This document shows, piece by piece, positions 52,017-61,137 of a stretch of 64,000 nt of DNA. The DNA is from Micromonosporaceae bacterium KJ-029 (lineage in GTDB: Bacteria > Actinomycetota > Actinomycetes > Mycobacteriales > Micromonosporaceae): contig BIFP01000071.1 of NCBI GenBank assembly GCA_005402585.1, positions 1 through 64,000 on the forward strand, read 5' to 3'. Both the position numbers and the translations under genes were made by a program. The number at the start of each line of letters is the position of its first letter. Position 1 is the stretch's first letter. The notes under the pieces are model-generated. The model was not told the origin of the DNA and made no database searches. It was given only the letters and a program-made list of their open reading frames with translations.

Positions 52017-52921
52017 GCCGCCAACATCCGCTCCGCGCAGGCAACCTCGCCCTGGCGTTGGCTCGGCTCGGGCGGGGCGACGAAGCAATCTCACTACTGC
52101 GCGGCCAACTCGACGCCCAGGACCTTCGATGGCGGCGGCAATACCTACGACGGGAACTCGCTTCGCGCCTGGTCGAAGCCGGAAGCCTCGACCAGGCGCG
52201 CGTCGAGTTGTCGGCGCTCCTTGAGGATGCGCCGACGGATGCGTGGGCGTACCACGAACTCGGCCAAGTCGACGAACGGGATGACGCCTGGGAGCAGGCG
52301 GCGGTTCATTTCCGCCGTGCCGCCGACATCGCCCGAGACAACGTCCCGTACTGGCAGAGCCTGGCGCGGAACATGCTCCGCCTTGGAAGGAGCCACGAGC
52401 TTGTCGAGCTCCTTCGGAGCAGGGTCGCTGACGACACCGACCGCCAGCGCAGGCGGGTGCTGCGCGGTGTCCTCGCCGATCGGCTGATCGAGGTCGGCGC
52501 ATACCAACAGGCGCGGGCAGAACTTGGGACCATCCTGCGCGAGACGCCGCGCGACGCTGACGCGCACTACAGGCTCGGCTGGACCTACGATCTCGACGGC
52601 GACCGCGAGCAGGCCATCGAGTCATACCGCGACGCGATAGACCTCGACCCCCACGTCGTCGAGTACCACTCGGGTCTCGCCTCGGCACTGACCAGATCGG
52701 GACGCCGGACGGACGCCGTCGCGGTGCTGGAGGCGGCGCTTGCTCGCTGGCCCGGGGAGAGCCGAGACGCGCTGTTCGCGCGTGCCGGCTTCCTGCACGA
52801 CCTCGAACGCTTCCAGGAGGCCGGGGAGCGCTACCGGACCCTGACTCGCCGGGAACCGTTTACCCGGTGGCAGCACGCGGAGCCGACCAGAAGACCCGCG
52901 AACGCGGGCAGGTGGCCGTGA
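51935..52921 (+). pseudogene. 5'-truncated TPR-repeat protein
   Basis: A frame that becomes protein-like at YFDAGDFGNATACFQRAFDL and continues through about eight tetratricopeptide units (AWAYHELGQVDERDDAWEQA, AHYRLGWTYDLDGDREQAIE, VEYHSGLASALTRSGRRTDA). It lacks its own start and N-terminal domain and overlaps the SDR tail in another frame. It stops at 52921. Similar TPR proteins in actinomycetes carry a large N-terminal domain, missing here. Probably a deletion joined the two genes. The stretch 52922-53100 holds no gene. Confidence 0.65.
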
Positions 52922-53100
52922 AACGTGAACCCGGCACGGCAACCGCCAGTCAGACCGGGACCGTCCCACCGCAAGGCAGGACTACCAACCATGTGCTCAC
53001 CAGAGCGCACTGAAAGGTAACGTTCCCATCACCTCAAGTGGTGGCCATACGGGTCCACCGGAGGTTTCCCGGTTGGCCAGCGGGTCGCGCTCACGGCGGG

Positions 53101-53997
53101 CTAGCCGATTTTGTCCAACGCGTCGCGGATCGTGGCAGCAACTCGACCAGGCATCCCGGCCACGTCGAGCGGAGCCCGCCCGCAGACCTGACGCGGTATG
53201 AAACGCTGCCACCCGAGGTCAAAGCAGAGCAATGCTCGCAGGTCAGCTCGCCGGTCCACCGGGACTCCCGCAGCCCGCTCGTACATCACCAGATAGTCCC
53301 CAGCCGTCCTGGTGTCGAACAACACCGCCAAGTTGAGCCTGCAGTGGCCGACGTCGCTTCCCCGGTTACCAGTGGCCGCGTTCGGCCAGTCCACGACGCC
53401 GCTGAGGCGACCGTCACACCACAGCACGTTGAAGTGCTGGTAGTCGCCGTGGACAAGAACCTTTTCCTCAACAAGCGGCCCTGAGGCAGCCTCGCGGGCG
53501 GCATCACGCAGGCCCCGGTCGACCAGCCAATCCAGTGCTGCGCTTTCGTCATACCAACCATCCCACCGGGTCTGAAGGCGGTCGGGTACGGCGTGGATCG
53601 CGGCCTGCGTGGTCGCGAGCTGACCCAGCCAGGACTGCATATCGGCCGGGGACAAGTCCGGCTGCCCGGAGAGCGCGGACGTGAGCGTGCATCGCACGCC
53701 GGTCTCGGCCCCGTCCTCGTCCATCGCGAGAAGTTGGGGTGCAGGCACCCCGCAACCCCGGACGGCCGCGAGCGCGGAGGCTTCGCGTGTCACCAAACCC
53801 TCCGCCCAGCCCTCGCTCGGCCAGCGACGCAGCACCACGTCCTTGAGCCCGGTCGGGGAATCGACGGTGACTCGGTCCATGTCTGCGGTGATCCCGCCCG
53901 GCAAGGGCACGACCGCTCTCACCTGGGCGCGTCGATGAACGTGGTGTGCCACCCACTGCAGGATCTCCGGCGTCGGAGACTCGTACCCGCGGGGCAT
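53101..53997 (-). CDS. APH-type phosphotransferase family protein
   Basis: About 298 residues from MPRGYESPT; ATG 54018 is a second possible start and the frame is open to 54099. Kinase-like fold of the aminoglycoside/choline phosphotransferase family: VLVHGDYQHFNVLW carries the catalytic Asp and Asn, and GVVDWPNAATG the metal-binding Asp. The N-lobe has TGLKDVVLRRWPSEGWAEGL. The family includes antibiotic kinases, but many members phosphorylate metabolites, and no resistance signature is visible. Single gene. Confidence 0.85.
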   Translation of the reverse strand: MPRGYESPTPEILQWVAHHVHRRAQVRAVVPLPGGITADMDRVTVDSPTGLKDVVLRRWPSEGWAEGLVTREASALAAVRGCGVPAPQLLAMDEDGAETGVRCTLTSALSGQPDLSPADMQSWLGQLATTQAAIHAVPDRLQTRWDGWYDESAALDWLVDRGLRDAAREAASGPLVEEKVLVHGDYQHFNVLWCDGRLSGVVDWPNAATGNRGSDVGHCRLNLAVLFDTRTAGDYLVMYERAAGVPVDRRADLRALLCFDLGWQRFIPRQVCGRAPLDVAGMPGRVAATIRDALDKIG

Positions 53998-54099
53998 CTG
54001 GTCAGTCTGGCAGCCCATACGCGGACCTACCAGACGACGAGGCGAAGACGAGCTGCCGAGGCAGGGCCGCCAATGGGTCGCCGCCCGGCCGAAACGCAC

Positions 54100-54428
54100 T
54101 CACATGGCCGCAGTGGGGGTGCGAGAGGGCGCAAGCTTGCAGGGCGGACTCAGGAAGGAACACCAGGGCAACGTCGTTGAAGGTGATAGGTGAGCTCGAT
54201 ATCGCATCGTGACCGCATGCGCCCTGTCCGTGGCATCCGGCCACGGAGCCTGCGCAGAAACACGTTTGGCGGATCACGGCGACCGCTGCTAGCTTTCCGG
54301 AGGCCGTGCGAGAGACCGAGGAGGTGGTACCCGTGACCGTTTCGACATGGGTGCTCCCCTTTGGGGTCACGGTCGGGCGATAGGTCGTCCGGGAGCGCCG
54401 TTCACGAGCACTCCCGAAAGGCACGACC
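54100..54428. other. Intergenic with a long-range inverted repeat
   Basis: No gene seen. CCGTGACC (54331-54338) and GGTCACGG (54365-54372) form an 8-bp stem with a 26-base loop, 57 bases before the hydrolase gene. It may be an operator or leader structure. Confidence 0.4.
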
Positions 54429-55199
54429 ATGCGATTCACTTCTGAACAGCGCCTCGATGACGGCGTCTTCGAACGCAAGTTCACCCTCGGCGAGATCCCC
54501 GGCATCCTGTGGACGCCCGGATCCGCACCAGCACCGGTCCCGCTGATCCTGCTCGGCCACCCCCCGCTCGGACTGCACAAGATGTACCCCCGCCTGGTGG
54601 CGCGGGCCCGGCACGCCGCGGCGGATGGCTTCGCTGCGGCCACCGTCGAGCTCCCCGGGAGCGGTGACCGGCCCCGTTGGGCCGCCGCCGAGCAGGCCCG
54701 CGCCGACCTGCGCCGGGCCATGGAGGCCGGCGAGCCGGTCAGCGCCGAGATCATCGACGCCCTCATCCTCCCGCTCGTCGACAAGGCGGTCCCGGAATCG
54801 CAGGCCGCCCTGGACGCCCTGCTGTCGCTGCCCGAGATCGGCGGGCCGGTCGGGTACTCGGGGGGAGTGATCTCCGTCGGCATCCGGCTTGCGGTGGTGG
54901 AGCCGCGCATCGTGGCCGCCGGCTTCTTCGCCGGGAGTTTCGTGCCTCGCACCATGTTCGAGGAGGCCCGACAGGTCACCATTCCGCTGCACGTCCTGCT
55001 GCAGTGGGATGACGAAGGGAACGACCGGCAGGCGGCCCTGGACCTGTTCGACGCCTTCGGCTCCAAGGAGAAAACGCTGCACGCCAACATGGGCGGACAC
55101 ACCGGTGTCCCGCAGTTCGCAGCGGAGGACGCGGCCGGGTTCTTCGCCCGGCATCTGCGCGGGCCGGGGCCCAACCGCCACGCCAGCAGCAGGTGGTAG
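54429..55199 (+). CDS. Alpha/beta hydrolase, dienelactone-hydrolase-like
   Basis: A 256-residue hydrolase without signal peptide. LILLGHPPLGLHKMYPRL holds the oxyanion HG-like loop, GGPVGYSGGVISVG the nucleophile elbow with Ser in GYSGG, and HANMGGHTGVP the catalytic His near the end. Asp in the VLLQWDDEGNDRQ stretch completes the triad. Start behind GAAAGG. Substrate unknown. Confidence 0.82.
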   Translation: MRFTSEQRLDDGVFERKFTLGEIPGILWTPGSAPAPVPLILLGHPPLGLHKMYPRLVARARHAAADGFAAATVELPGSGDRPRWAAAEQARADLRRAMEAGEPVSAEIIDALILPLVDKAVPESQAALDALLSLPEIGGPVGYSGGVISVGIRLAVVEPRIVAAGFFAGSFVPRTMFEEARQVTIPLHVLLQWDDEGNDRQAALDLFDAFGSKEKTLHANMGGHTGVPQFAAEDAAGFFARHLRGPGPNRHASSRW

Positions 55200-55303
55200 G
55201 CGGCGCCGGCCCGCACGCCGCTCAGGCGAGGAAGGTGGCGTTCGGGCCGGGTCCGGCGGCGCCATCGGTTCCGCCGCCGCGACCGACATATGCACCCGGG
55301 TGT

Positions 55304-55705
55304 TCACCTTCGTCGCCGGTATCGGGCCGGCCCTGACTTTCGGTCGCGCGTCATGAGCGACTGCGCGCGGACCGCCGCACGATGCAGTCCGGGGCAAGGC
55401 CACCTTGCGTCTCGCTCCGGCTCAGGCCAACGGCGGGAGGAGCTGCCGGAGCAGCCGCTAAGAAGGATCGGATCCAGGTGCCGGACCGGGACGCGATCGT
55501 GAACGGTGATCTTGCTGGTGCGGTCCCAGGGAACGCAGGCGACCACGGGCCAGAGGTCGAGGAGTTCGTTGCTGGCAATGACGCGGAACTTCCCGTCGCC
55601 GATGCTGGCGAGGCCGGAATAGCCGTGGACGCAGCCGAATGCGAGCAGGGGAAGGCGCGTGCGCCCAACGGCCCAGGGCAGCACGACATGAGGACGCGTA
55701 GACAT
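55304..55705 (-). CDS. Hypothetical protein, possibly truncated
   Basis: A 133-residue frame with a good ribosome site (GGAGAG) before MSTRPHVVLP. The first 75 residues look protein-like (LASIGDGKFRVIASNELLDL, WPVVACVPWDRTSKI). After about residue 85 the composition becomes Arg/Ser-rich as in non-coding GC-rich DNA, so the gene is probably cut short. No family recognised. The IS5 element starts 88 bases upstream of its start codon. Confidence 0.35.
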   Translation of the reverse strand: MSTRPHVVLPWAVGRTRLPLLAFGCVHGYSGLASIGDGKFRVIASNELLDLWPVVACVPWDRTSKITVHDRVPVRHLDPILLSGCSGSSSRRWPEPERDARWPCPGLHRAAVRAQSLMTRDRKSGPARYRRRR

Positions 55706-55792
55706 GATCTCTCCAAAGACCTGACGGAAGGCATGGGAAACGAACCGACGGCGACGTCGGCGACCAATGCACGGGCAAGGTGTCAGGTCTAA

Positions 55793-56812
55793 GAGACGGG
55801 TAACCAGCCAGCTACGCGGCGAGAAGTCGTTCGGCGTTGATGCGTCGGGCGGCTTCGCGATCGGTGGCGTTGTGCCAACGAGGCGCTTGACGGACCAGAC
55901 GTATCGTCATGAGTCGAATCATCGCGACCTTGATCATGGTCTCCGAGTTGGCGGTCAGTCGTTCGTAGTCACGGGCCAGGCGCCGGTTGCGGACCAGCCA
56001 GCCGAGCGTCCTCTCCACGACCCATCGGCGCGGTAGGACCTTGAATCCCTTGATGTCGTCGGTGCGTTTGACGATCTCCACCAGGATGCCGAGTTGCTCT
56101 TTCGCCCAGGTCAGCAGAGTGGAGTCGATGTTGTTGGCGTAGCCGCCGTCGGCCCACACGAGGGCGATGGTGGTGAACGCCTCGGCCAGCCGCGCGAGGA
56201 TCCGCCGGCCGCCGGGGCGGTCGTTGACGGAGGCGGAGGTGACCACCACGACCAGGATCAGGCCCATCGTGTCGACGATCAGGTGCCGTTTGCGGCCGGT
56301 GGTCTTCTTGCCCATGTCGAACCCGCGGGACTCGCCGCCCTCACTGGATTTGATCGACTGGGCGTCCAACACGGCGGCGGTCGGCTCCGGCTCCCGACCG
56401 GCCGTCACTCTCACCCGTCGGCGAAGCTCGTCGTGAATCCGGTCCCACGTCCCGTTCTTCCGCCAGGTCGTGAACCAGCGATGCGCCGCGTCCGGCGGTG
56501 CCAGATCACGCGGCATCATCCGCCACGGACAACCCGCTCGCAACACGTAGAAGATCGAGTCCAGGATCAGCCGATCGTCGTAGACCCGCGCCCGACCGCC
56601 TTTACGCAGGTCACGCACCGGTAGCAGCGGCGCGAGGACCGCCCACATCGCATCGGTCAGACTCGACGGATAGCATGAGCGGGCGTCATCCCCGCCGCGA
56701 TCTTTGTTGCACACACATCAAGATCATGGCGGGGATGATCTATTTGTCGAGCACTCCACATCGACGCGTCTCGCCGTAACCCATCGGATCGGACCGGTTA
56801 CCCGACAGTCTC
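55793..56812. mobile_element. IS5-family insertion sequence (1,020 bp)
   Basis: The transposase is bracketed by short inverted ends: left GAGACGGGTAACC at 55793, right (reverse complement) GAGACTGTCGGGTAACC ending at 56812; the left copy lacks TGTC. A direct repeat TAA (55790-55792 and 56813-56815) flanks it, fitting the TNA target choice of IS5 subgroup IS1031-like elements. An intact transposase and target repeat suggest recent insertion. Confidence 0.8.
55812..56714 (-). CDS. IS5-family transposase
   Basis: A 300-residue DDE transposase. N-terminal region LTDAMWAVLAPLLPVRDLRKGG and YVLRAGCPWRMMPRD (DUF4096 type). Catalytic residues: first Asp in AVLDAQSIKSSEGGESRGFD with GKKTTGRKRHLIVD, second Asp in VWADGGYAN, Glu in RRWVVERTLGWL followed by RRLARDYE. 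Single frame, no slippage site needed. Confidence 0.95.
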   Translation of the reverse strand: MCNKDRGGDDARSCYPSSLTDAMWAVLAPLLPVRDLRKGGRARVYDDRLILDSIFYVLRAGCPWRMMPRDLAPPDAAHRWFTTWRKNGTWDRIHDELRRRVRVTAGREPEPTAAVLDAQSIKSSEGGESRGFDMGKKTTGRKRHLIVDTMGLILVVVVTSASVNDRPGGRRILARLAEAFTTIALVWADGGYANNIDSTLLTWAKEQLGILVEIVKRTDDIKGFKVLPRRWVVERTLGWLVRNRRLARDYERLTANSETMIKVAMIRLMTIRLVRQAPRWHNATDREAARRINAERLLAA

Positions 56813-56982
56813 TAAGAAGCAGGCGGCGTCACGCGGGGTGAAGTCCTCTCGTGAGTGGGTCGGAGAAGAAGATCCCGTTGAAGGTAGGGCGGAACGGGCT
56901 GGCGAGGCCACCCATTTTGTCCAGTACCGAGCATGGAGGGGCGGGGTCGTCGAGCAGACCATCGCCCTGATCCACTGTTCCG

Positions 56983-57084
56983 ACGCCTGCTGACGTCCAC
57001 GTCGCGGCCCTGCGCGGCAAGCTCGACCACGCCGGCCTGGTGGAGACCGTACGCGGGGTGGGTTACCGGCTGCGGCCGAGCTGA
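56983..57084 (+). pseudogene. C-terminal end of an OmpR-type response regulator
   Basis: The frame ends VHVAALRGKLDHAGLVETVR-GVGYRLRPS, the recognition helix and wing of OmpR-family response regulators. The receiver domain and most of the DNA-binding domain are missing; upstream sequence to the IS is unrelated. The stretch 56816-56982 has no recognisable gene. Confidence 0.75.
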
Positions 57085-57197
57085 CGGCACCAGCCGATTC
57101 TCAGATCATTCTCAAGAAATCCCGCCCCTCGGCCGCTGGCGGCACGGCTGGCGTGTGCTGTCCTCACCGTGTCATCCTCCCCAAATCTGGAGCTTCT

Positions 57198-60137
57198 ATG
57201 AGAGACAGACGGACGACCATCTTCTCCGCCCTGCTCGCCGCGACCCTCGCGGCGACCGTTGCGCCCACGCCCAACGCGTCCGCGAGCAGCCTCGGCGAGG
57301 AGCGCTTCCAGCCGAGCATCACCTACGACCTGTCGGTGACCGACGCCGAGCGCGACGCGATCCACGCGGAAGTCGAGGCGTTGGCCGGACGCGTCAACAG
57401 CGCGCGGGCGGGAGACGGCACCTACGACCCGCTCAGTCTGGTCGGGGCGATGCTGGACGGGTCGAGCTACGACTCCATCTCCCGAGGCGGCACGGCCGCG
57501 ACGGCGTACCCCTTCCCGGTCAGCAACACCACAGCCAACCAGAACGAGTACGACCGCAAGGTCGCCAAGCTCGCCTGGGTGGTCAAGCTGGCCACCGACC
57601 TGGGTTTCCCGGTGGTCGTCCAACGCCAGCCCGACAAGTACGTCTACGCAGAGATCGGTGACCCGGACGCCCCGGAAATGGTTATGGCGTTGAGCCACCT
57701 CGACTCGCCGACGGCTTCCGTTTCGCCAGCCCAGCTGGCGCGCTGGCGGGACGCCGATGGCAACCTCGGCACTCCTGGTGCGTACCACTCGCCCTATGTC
57801 CAGGACGGCTGGGTCTACGGGGCGGGCATCCAGGACGACAGCGGCCCGACGCTGGCGACGCTGCTCGCGGCCAAGGCGCTGCTCGAGGCGGGATTGCCCC
57901 TCGACCGACGCATCCGCATCGTCATGGGAATCTACGAGGACGGCGGTCCCGGCACGCCCTCGACGACGAACACCGCCACCTTCCAGTCCATCCCGTACAA
58001 CTCGAACCCGAGCTTCTACGACAACTGGGCCTACAAGAACCTCAACCGGGAGGAGATGCCGATCGCGGCCTACACCTCCGACTCGCGTTTCCCGGTCATC
58101 GTCGGCAACTCCGGATCGGTGACCCCGTCGGTGTCGATGAGCTTGGCCGCAGACAGCACCAAAGCCTTCCGGCTGACCAATGCCACAGCCGGCGTCACCC
58201 TGCGTGAAGGCGACCCGACGCTCAAGGACATCGCCTACGGCAGCACCACGCAGATCGCCTCGCGGGCCATTTTCACCCTCGACGTGGCGGGGGCCGGCTC
58301 CGCCGAGCGCGACCGATTCGTGTCGGCGATCACCGCTGCCGCGACCACGAAGGGTTGGCTCCCGGCTGCTCCCCGCACCACGCCCAAGGTGCAGACCACG
58401 ATCACCGGCGACTCGCTCACGCTGGAGATCAACACCGATGTGGCGATGGAGATGCCGACCCCGCAGTACGGCAAGAATGCCGTCGTGTGGGGAATGTTCC
58501 TCCTCTCCAAGGGACTCGGCGCATTGGGAATCACGGCCGCCGACATGCAATTGAAGAAAGCCGCCGACGGTATCGCCGACCTGTTCTTCCGCGACGGTGT
58601 CGAAGGCGAGGCCTACATCGGCAAGTACATGGGCATCCCGGCGAGCCTGTTGCGCAACCCGAGCAACGGCACGCCGAACCTGACATTTGCCCTCATGGGA
58701 GGCATCAACTCAGAGACCCCGACGAGCTTGTACACGGACGCCTCCGGCAGCCTCAGCATGCCGATGTATGTGCGCAGCATGCACGTCACCGCGGCTGACT
58801 CCGGCCAGGCAACGGCGGCGGTCACGGCCGCCTTCCAGGCGAAGGGGTTCACCATCGGCAACCTCGGCTCGCCCGTCGGCGCCGGGTTGTACGTCACTCA
58901 CGACAACCCGCTGACGGCTCTCCAGTTCGGCAGCTACCAAGCCTCGATCAACCGCAACCCGGAGGAGTTTGCGGACCCATATTCCCTCAGGGACGTGGTC
59001 TATCCGCAGGGCACGACCGGTGGCACCCTGGCCAGCAACTTCCGCAACAAGATGACCGCCTTCGGCGCCGTCATCCCGGGTAACGAGCGCTGGTGGCACA
59101 CGGCCAACGAGCGGATGAAGGTCGACTCGGCAGTGCAGATGACCAAGATCATGGCCGATGGCATGCTGGAGATGGCCCGGTACTCCGGGCCCGCCGGCGC
59201 CAAGTTCATGTGGGCAAGCATCCCGGGGCTGAACGCCGACCGGGCGGACCTCGACCTGCTCGACGTCACGATCGGAACCTACAAGGACGCGTCGGCCGCT
59301 GTCAGCACGAGCCAGTTGGGCACCCAGGCCCTGCTCGGCGCCACCTCGTTCAACATCCCGATGTGGAACGGGCGCGGCAACTCGGCCCCGACGGCGTCGG
59401 CTTTCGCACTGGGGCACGCCCCGGGAGGGGTCTACTTGCCCCTGACCGACACCGAGTACCTGAACACCACGTACGTGGCACCGATGCGTCTGGAGTTCAA
59501 GGTGGAGCGCCCCGACCACATGTCGGACGCGGCTTGGGCGAAGTTCGTCGCCGGCGGCTACGGCGACTTCCAGTTCAACATCCTCGTCGGCGACGCGGTT
59601 GTGCCGCTGGCCGTCCCGGCAGGCCAGAGTGCGGACAAGTACTTCTCCTCGCGCATCTCGGCCAACAACCCCGACGCCATCTACCTGTCGGTCAACCTCG
59701 CGATCACCGATGCCCCGTACACCGGGGTGCAGGCCATCCTCGCGGATTCCAAGACGGACCTGTACACGGTCAATCCGGCGTACTTGGCCTCAAACCCGGA
59801 TCCGTTCCCCGGGCGCGGGGCCATCGAACAGCGGGGCTTCTTCCTGTTCGGCGATGGACAGAAGAACGCGGAGTTCTCTTCACCCGACGCGGTCTACGTG
59901 ACAGTCGCCAACGCGGTCATCGATGCGAAGCCGTCGGCGGTGGTGAAGAAGCTGAAGGGCAACACGAACGAGTTGACCATCACGGTGAAGCAGACCCACA
60001 TCGACGGCAGCGAGTCTCCTGTGACGGCCACGTTCACCATCAACAACAACGCTGCCGGCACCTACACCGTCGGCGATTACAAGGTACACGTCGACACCAA
60101 GGGCAACACCCAGGTGCGGTCGATCTCCATCGTGTGA
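57198..60137 (+). CDS. Large secreted M20-type (PepV-like) peptidase with Ig-like tail
   Basis: A 979-residue exported protein from ATG 57198. Signal peptide ends near NASASS. Metal-site motifs of the M20/PepV group: His167 and Asp169 (ALSHLDSP), Asp213/214 (YGAGIQDDSGPTLATLLAAK) and Glu247 (GIYEDGG, where the usual pair is Glu-Glu). A lid domain lies at about 290-560 and a second catalytic segment follows. The last 65 residues (VVKKLKGNTNELTITVKQTH onward) form an Ig-like or anchoring module. PepV-type dipeptidases are normally cytosolic and about 470 residues, so a secreted double-length form is unusual. Confidence 0.78.
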   Translation: MRDRRTTIFSALLAATLAATVAPTPNASASSLGEERFQPSITYDLSVTDAERDAIHAEVEALAGRVNSARAGDGTYDPLSLVGAMLDGSSYDSISRGGTAATAYPFPVSNTTANQNEYDRKVAKLAWVVKLATDLGFPVVVQRQPDKYVYAEIGDPDAPEMVMALSHLDSPTASVSPAQLARWRDADGNLGTPGAYHSPYVQDGWVYGAGIQDDSGPTLATLLAAKALLEAGLPLDRRIRIVMGIYEDGGPGTPSTTNTATFQSIPYNSNPSFYDNWAYKNLNREEMPIAAYTSDSRFPVIVGNSGSVTPSVSMSLAADSTKAFRLTNATAGVTLREGDPTLKDIAYGSTTQIASRAIFTLDVAGAGSAERDRFVSAITAAATTKGWLPAAPRTTPKVQTTITGDSLTLEINTDVAMEMPTPQYGKNAVVWGMFLLSKGLGALGITAADMQLKKAADGIADLFFRDGVEGEAYIGKYMGIPASLLRNPSNGTPNLTFALMGGINSETPTSLYTDASGSLSMPMYVRSMHVTAADSGQATAAVTAAFQAKGFTIGNLGSPVGAGLYVTHDNPLTALQFGSYQASINRNPEEFADPYSLRDVVYPQGTTGGTLASNFRNKMTAFGAVIPGNERWWHTANERMKVDSAVQMTKIMADGMLEMARYSGPAGAKFMWASIPGLNADRADLDLLDVTIGTYKDASAAVSTSQLGTQALLGATSFNIPMWNGRGNSAPTASAFALGHAPGGVYLPLTDTEYLNTTYVAPMRLEFKVERPDHMSDAAWAKFVAGGYGDFQFNILVGDAVVPLAVPAGQSADKYFSSRISANNPDAIYLSVNLAITDAPYTGVQAILADSKTDLYTVNPAYLASNPDPFPGRGAIEQRGFFLFGDGQKNAEFSSPDAVYVTVANAVIDAKPSAVVKKLKGNTNELTITVKQTHIDGSESPVTATFTINNNAAGTYTVGDYKVHVDTKGNTQVRSISIV

Positions 60138-60260
60138 CGCACTTCGCCTGATCCAGCGCAAGTTGGTGCGGACCGTGCGTGCTTACTACGGGAAAGGCCC
60201 TCCGGCTGACGAAGTTTCGTTCGCTTGTTTCTAATGCGGCGAGCCGTGGGCCAGGGGTGG

Positions 60261-60307
60261 AAACAGACGTGGTGGCTTCCCGCTCGGCGGGGAGCCACCA
60301 CCTGTTT
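60261..60307. terminator. Bidirectional terminator
   Basis: AAACAG..GTGGTGGCTTCCC and GGGGAGCCACCAC.CTGTTT pair over about 18 bp with a 7-base loop, between the convergent peptidase and 60351 genes. A-rich on one side and T-rich on the other, so it can serve both. Confidence 0.8.
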
Positions 60308-60350
60308 CTACGCGCCTTGCCGTGGACCTTGGCCAGGCCCGCCGGGGTTC

Positions 60351-61064
60351 TCAGACCAGGAGAGTCTCCCGCATCCTCGCGCCCAGGTTGATTCCGCCGA
60401 CCACCCGAGGACCGGTCGGGTCATGAACGTCGAGGGTGCTGTTGCGGCGCATCAGCTCGCGGACCGCAGGCGGCAGCCGGGGCGGGTCGTCGGTGGCCGC
60501 GAGGACCTGCCCGGCGGTTGAGATCAGTCGATCGGCCAGGGCTGCGGCATCGGTGTCCACCCGCACCCGGCCGTACTCCCAGCCGGCGGTGGTGAGGTCG
60601 AGTACCTCGAACACTTGGGTCAGGAGCGGGTTCGGGTCGGACACCCGGCCGAGCCGGGGCGCCCGGCTGCCGAGCACCGCGACGGCGGCGGTCACCTGCG
60701 CGTATGGGTGGAGGCCGCTCGGCAGCGCGAACAGGGGCCACCGCAGCGCCGGTCCGGCCTCCTTCCACAGCGGCCGGTAGTTCCGGCGGTGCACCAGGAG
60801 CCGCCGGCCCGTCCGTCGGTGTACGTCGTCAGCCTGGGCCTGTAGGTCCGCGTGGGCCTCGTCGGCGGCCTCGCTCACGATCCGGGCCGCCACCACCAGG
60901 CCGTCGTCGTCGTTCAGCACCCCGATTATCGCCTCGACCTGTTCCGGAAACCGGACCTGTGAACGGGCGCCGTATCGGTGCCGGACGTCCCGCAGCAGCG
61001 CCTGCTGCCGCCCCGGATCGAGCTGGACCCGACTGCTACCCAGCAACTGCCGGAGCCAACGCAT
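60351..61064 (-). CDS. Conserved hypothetical protein
   Basis: A 237-residue soluble protein with no family I recognise. Mostly helical: QALLRDVRHRYGARSQVRFP, EQVEAIIGVLNDDDGLVVAA, then RLLVHRRNYRPLWKEAGPAL and a C-terminal helix TDAAALADRLISTAGQVLAA. GAGGCGAG lies before the start. Composition and codon use are normal for the window, so it is likely a real gene. It diverges from the deacetylase gene. Confidence 0.6.
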   Translation of the reverse strand: MRWLRQLLGSSRVQLDPGRQQALLRDVRHRYGARSQVRFPEQVEAIIGVLNDDDGLVVAARIVSEAADEAHADLQAQADDVHRRTGRRLLVHRRNYRPLWKEAGPALRWPLFALPSGLHPYAQVTAAVAVLGSRAPRLGRVSDPNPLLTQVFEVLDLTTAGWEYGRVRVDTDAAALADRLISTAGQVLAATDDPPRLPPAVRELMRRNSTLDVHDPTGPRVVGGINLGARMRETLLV

Positions 61065-61125
61065 CTCGCCTCGTTTCAGCAGCCGTCGCGGATCCCGGCA
61101 ATGCTAGTGCGTCGGGCGTCCCTCG

Positions 61126-61131
61126 TATGGT
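61126..61131 (+). promoter_or_regulatory. Putative -10 box, leaderless deacetylase gene
   Basis: TATGGT ends seven bases before GTG 61138, and no ribosome site lies between, so the message probably starts at the GTG. Confidence 0.5.
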
Positions 61132-61137
61132 GGTGGG

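Noticed and set aside
53101..53997. Aminoglycoside resistance gene
   Set aside because: The kinase motifs only place it in the broad phosphotransferase family; no feature ties it to a known resistance enzyme.
54002..55216. A 404-codon minus-strand frame over the hydrolase
   Set aside because: Ser/Arg/Ala-rich shadow; the plus-strand hydrolase has the full triad.
56829..57090. Minus-strand frames between the IS and the peptidase
   Set aside because: They are antisense to the response-regulator stub or lack a start; LASPFRPTFNGIFFSDPLTR looks coding-like but I cannot place it in any family.
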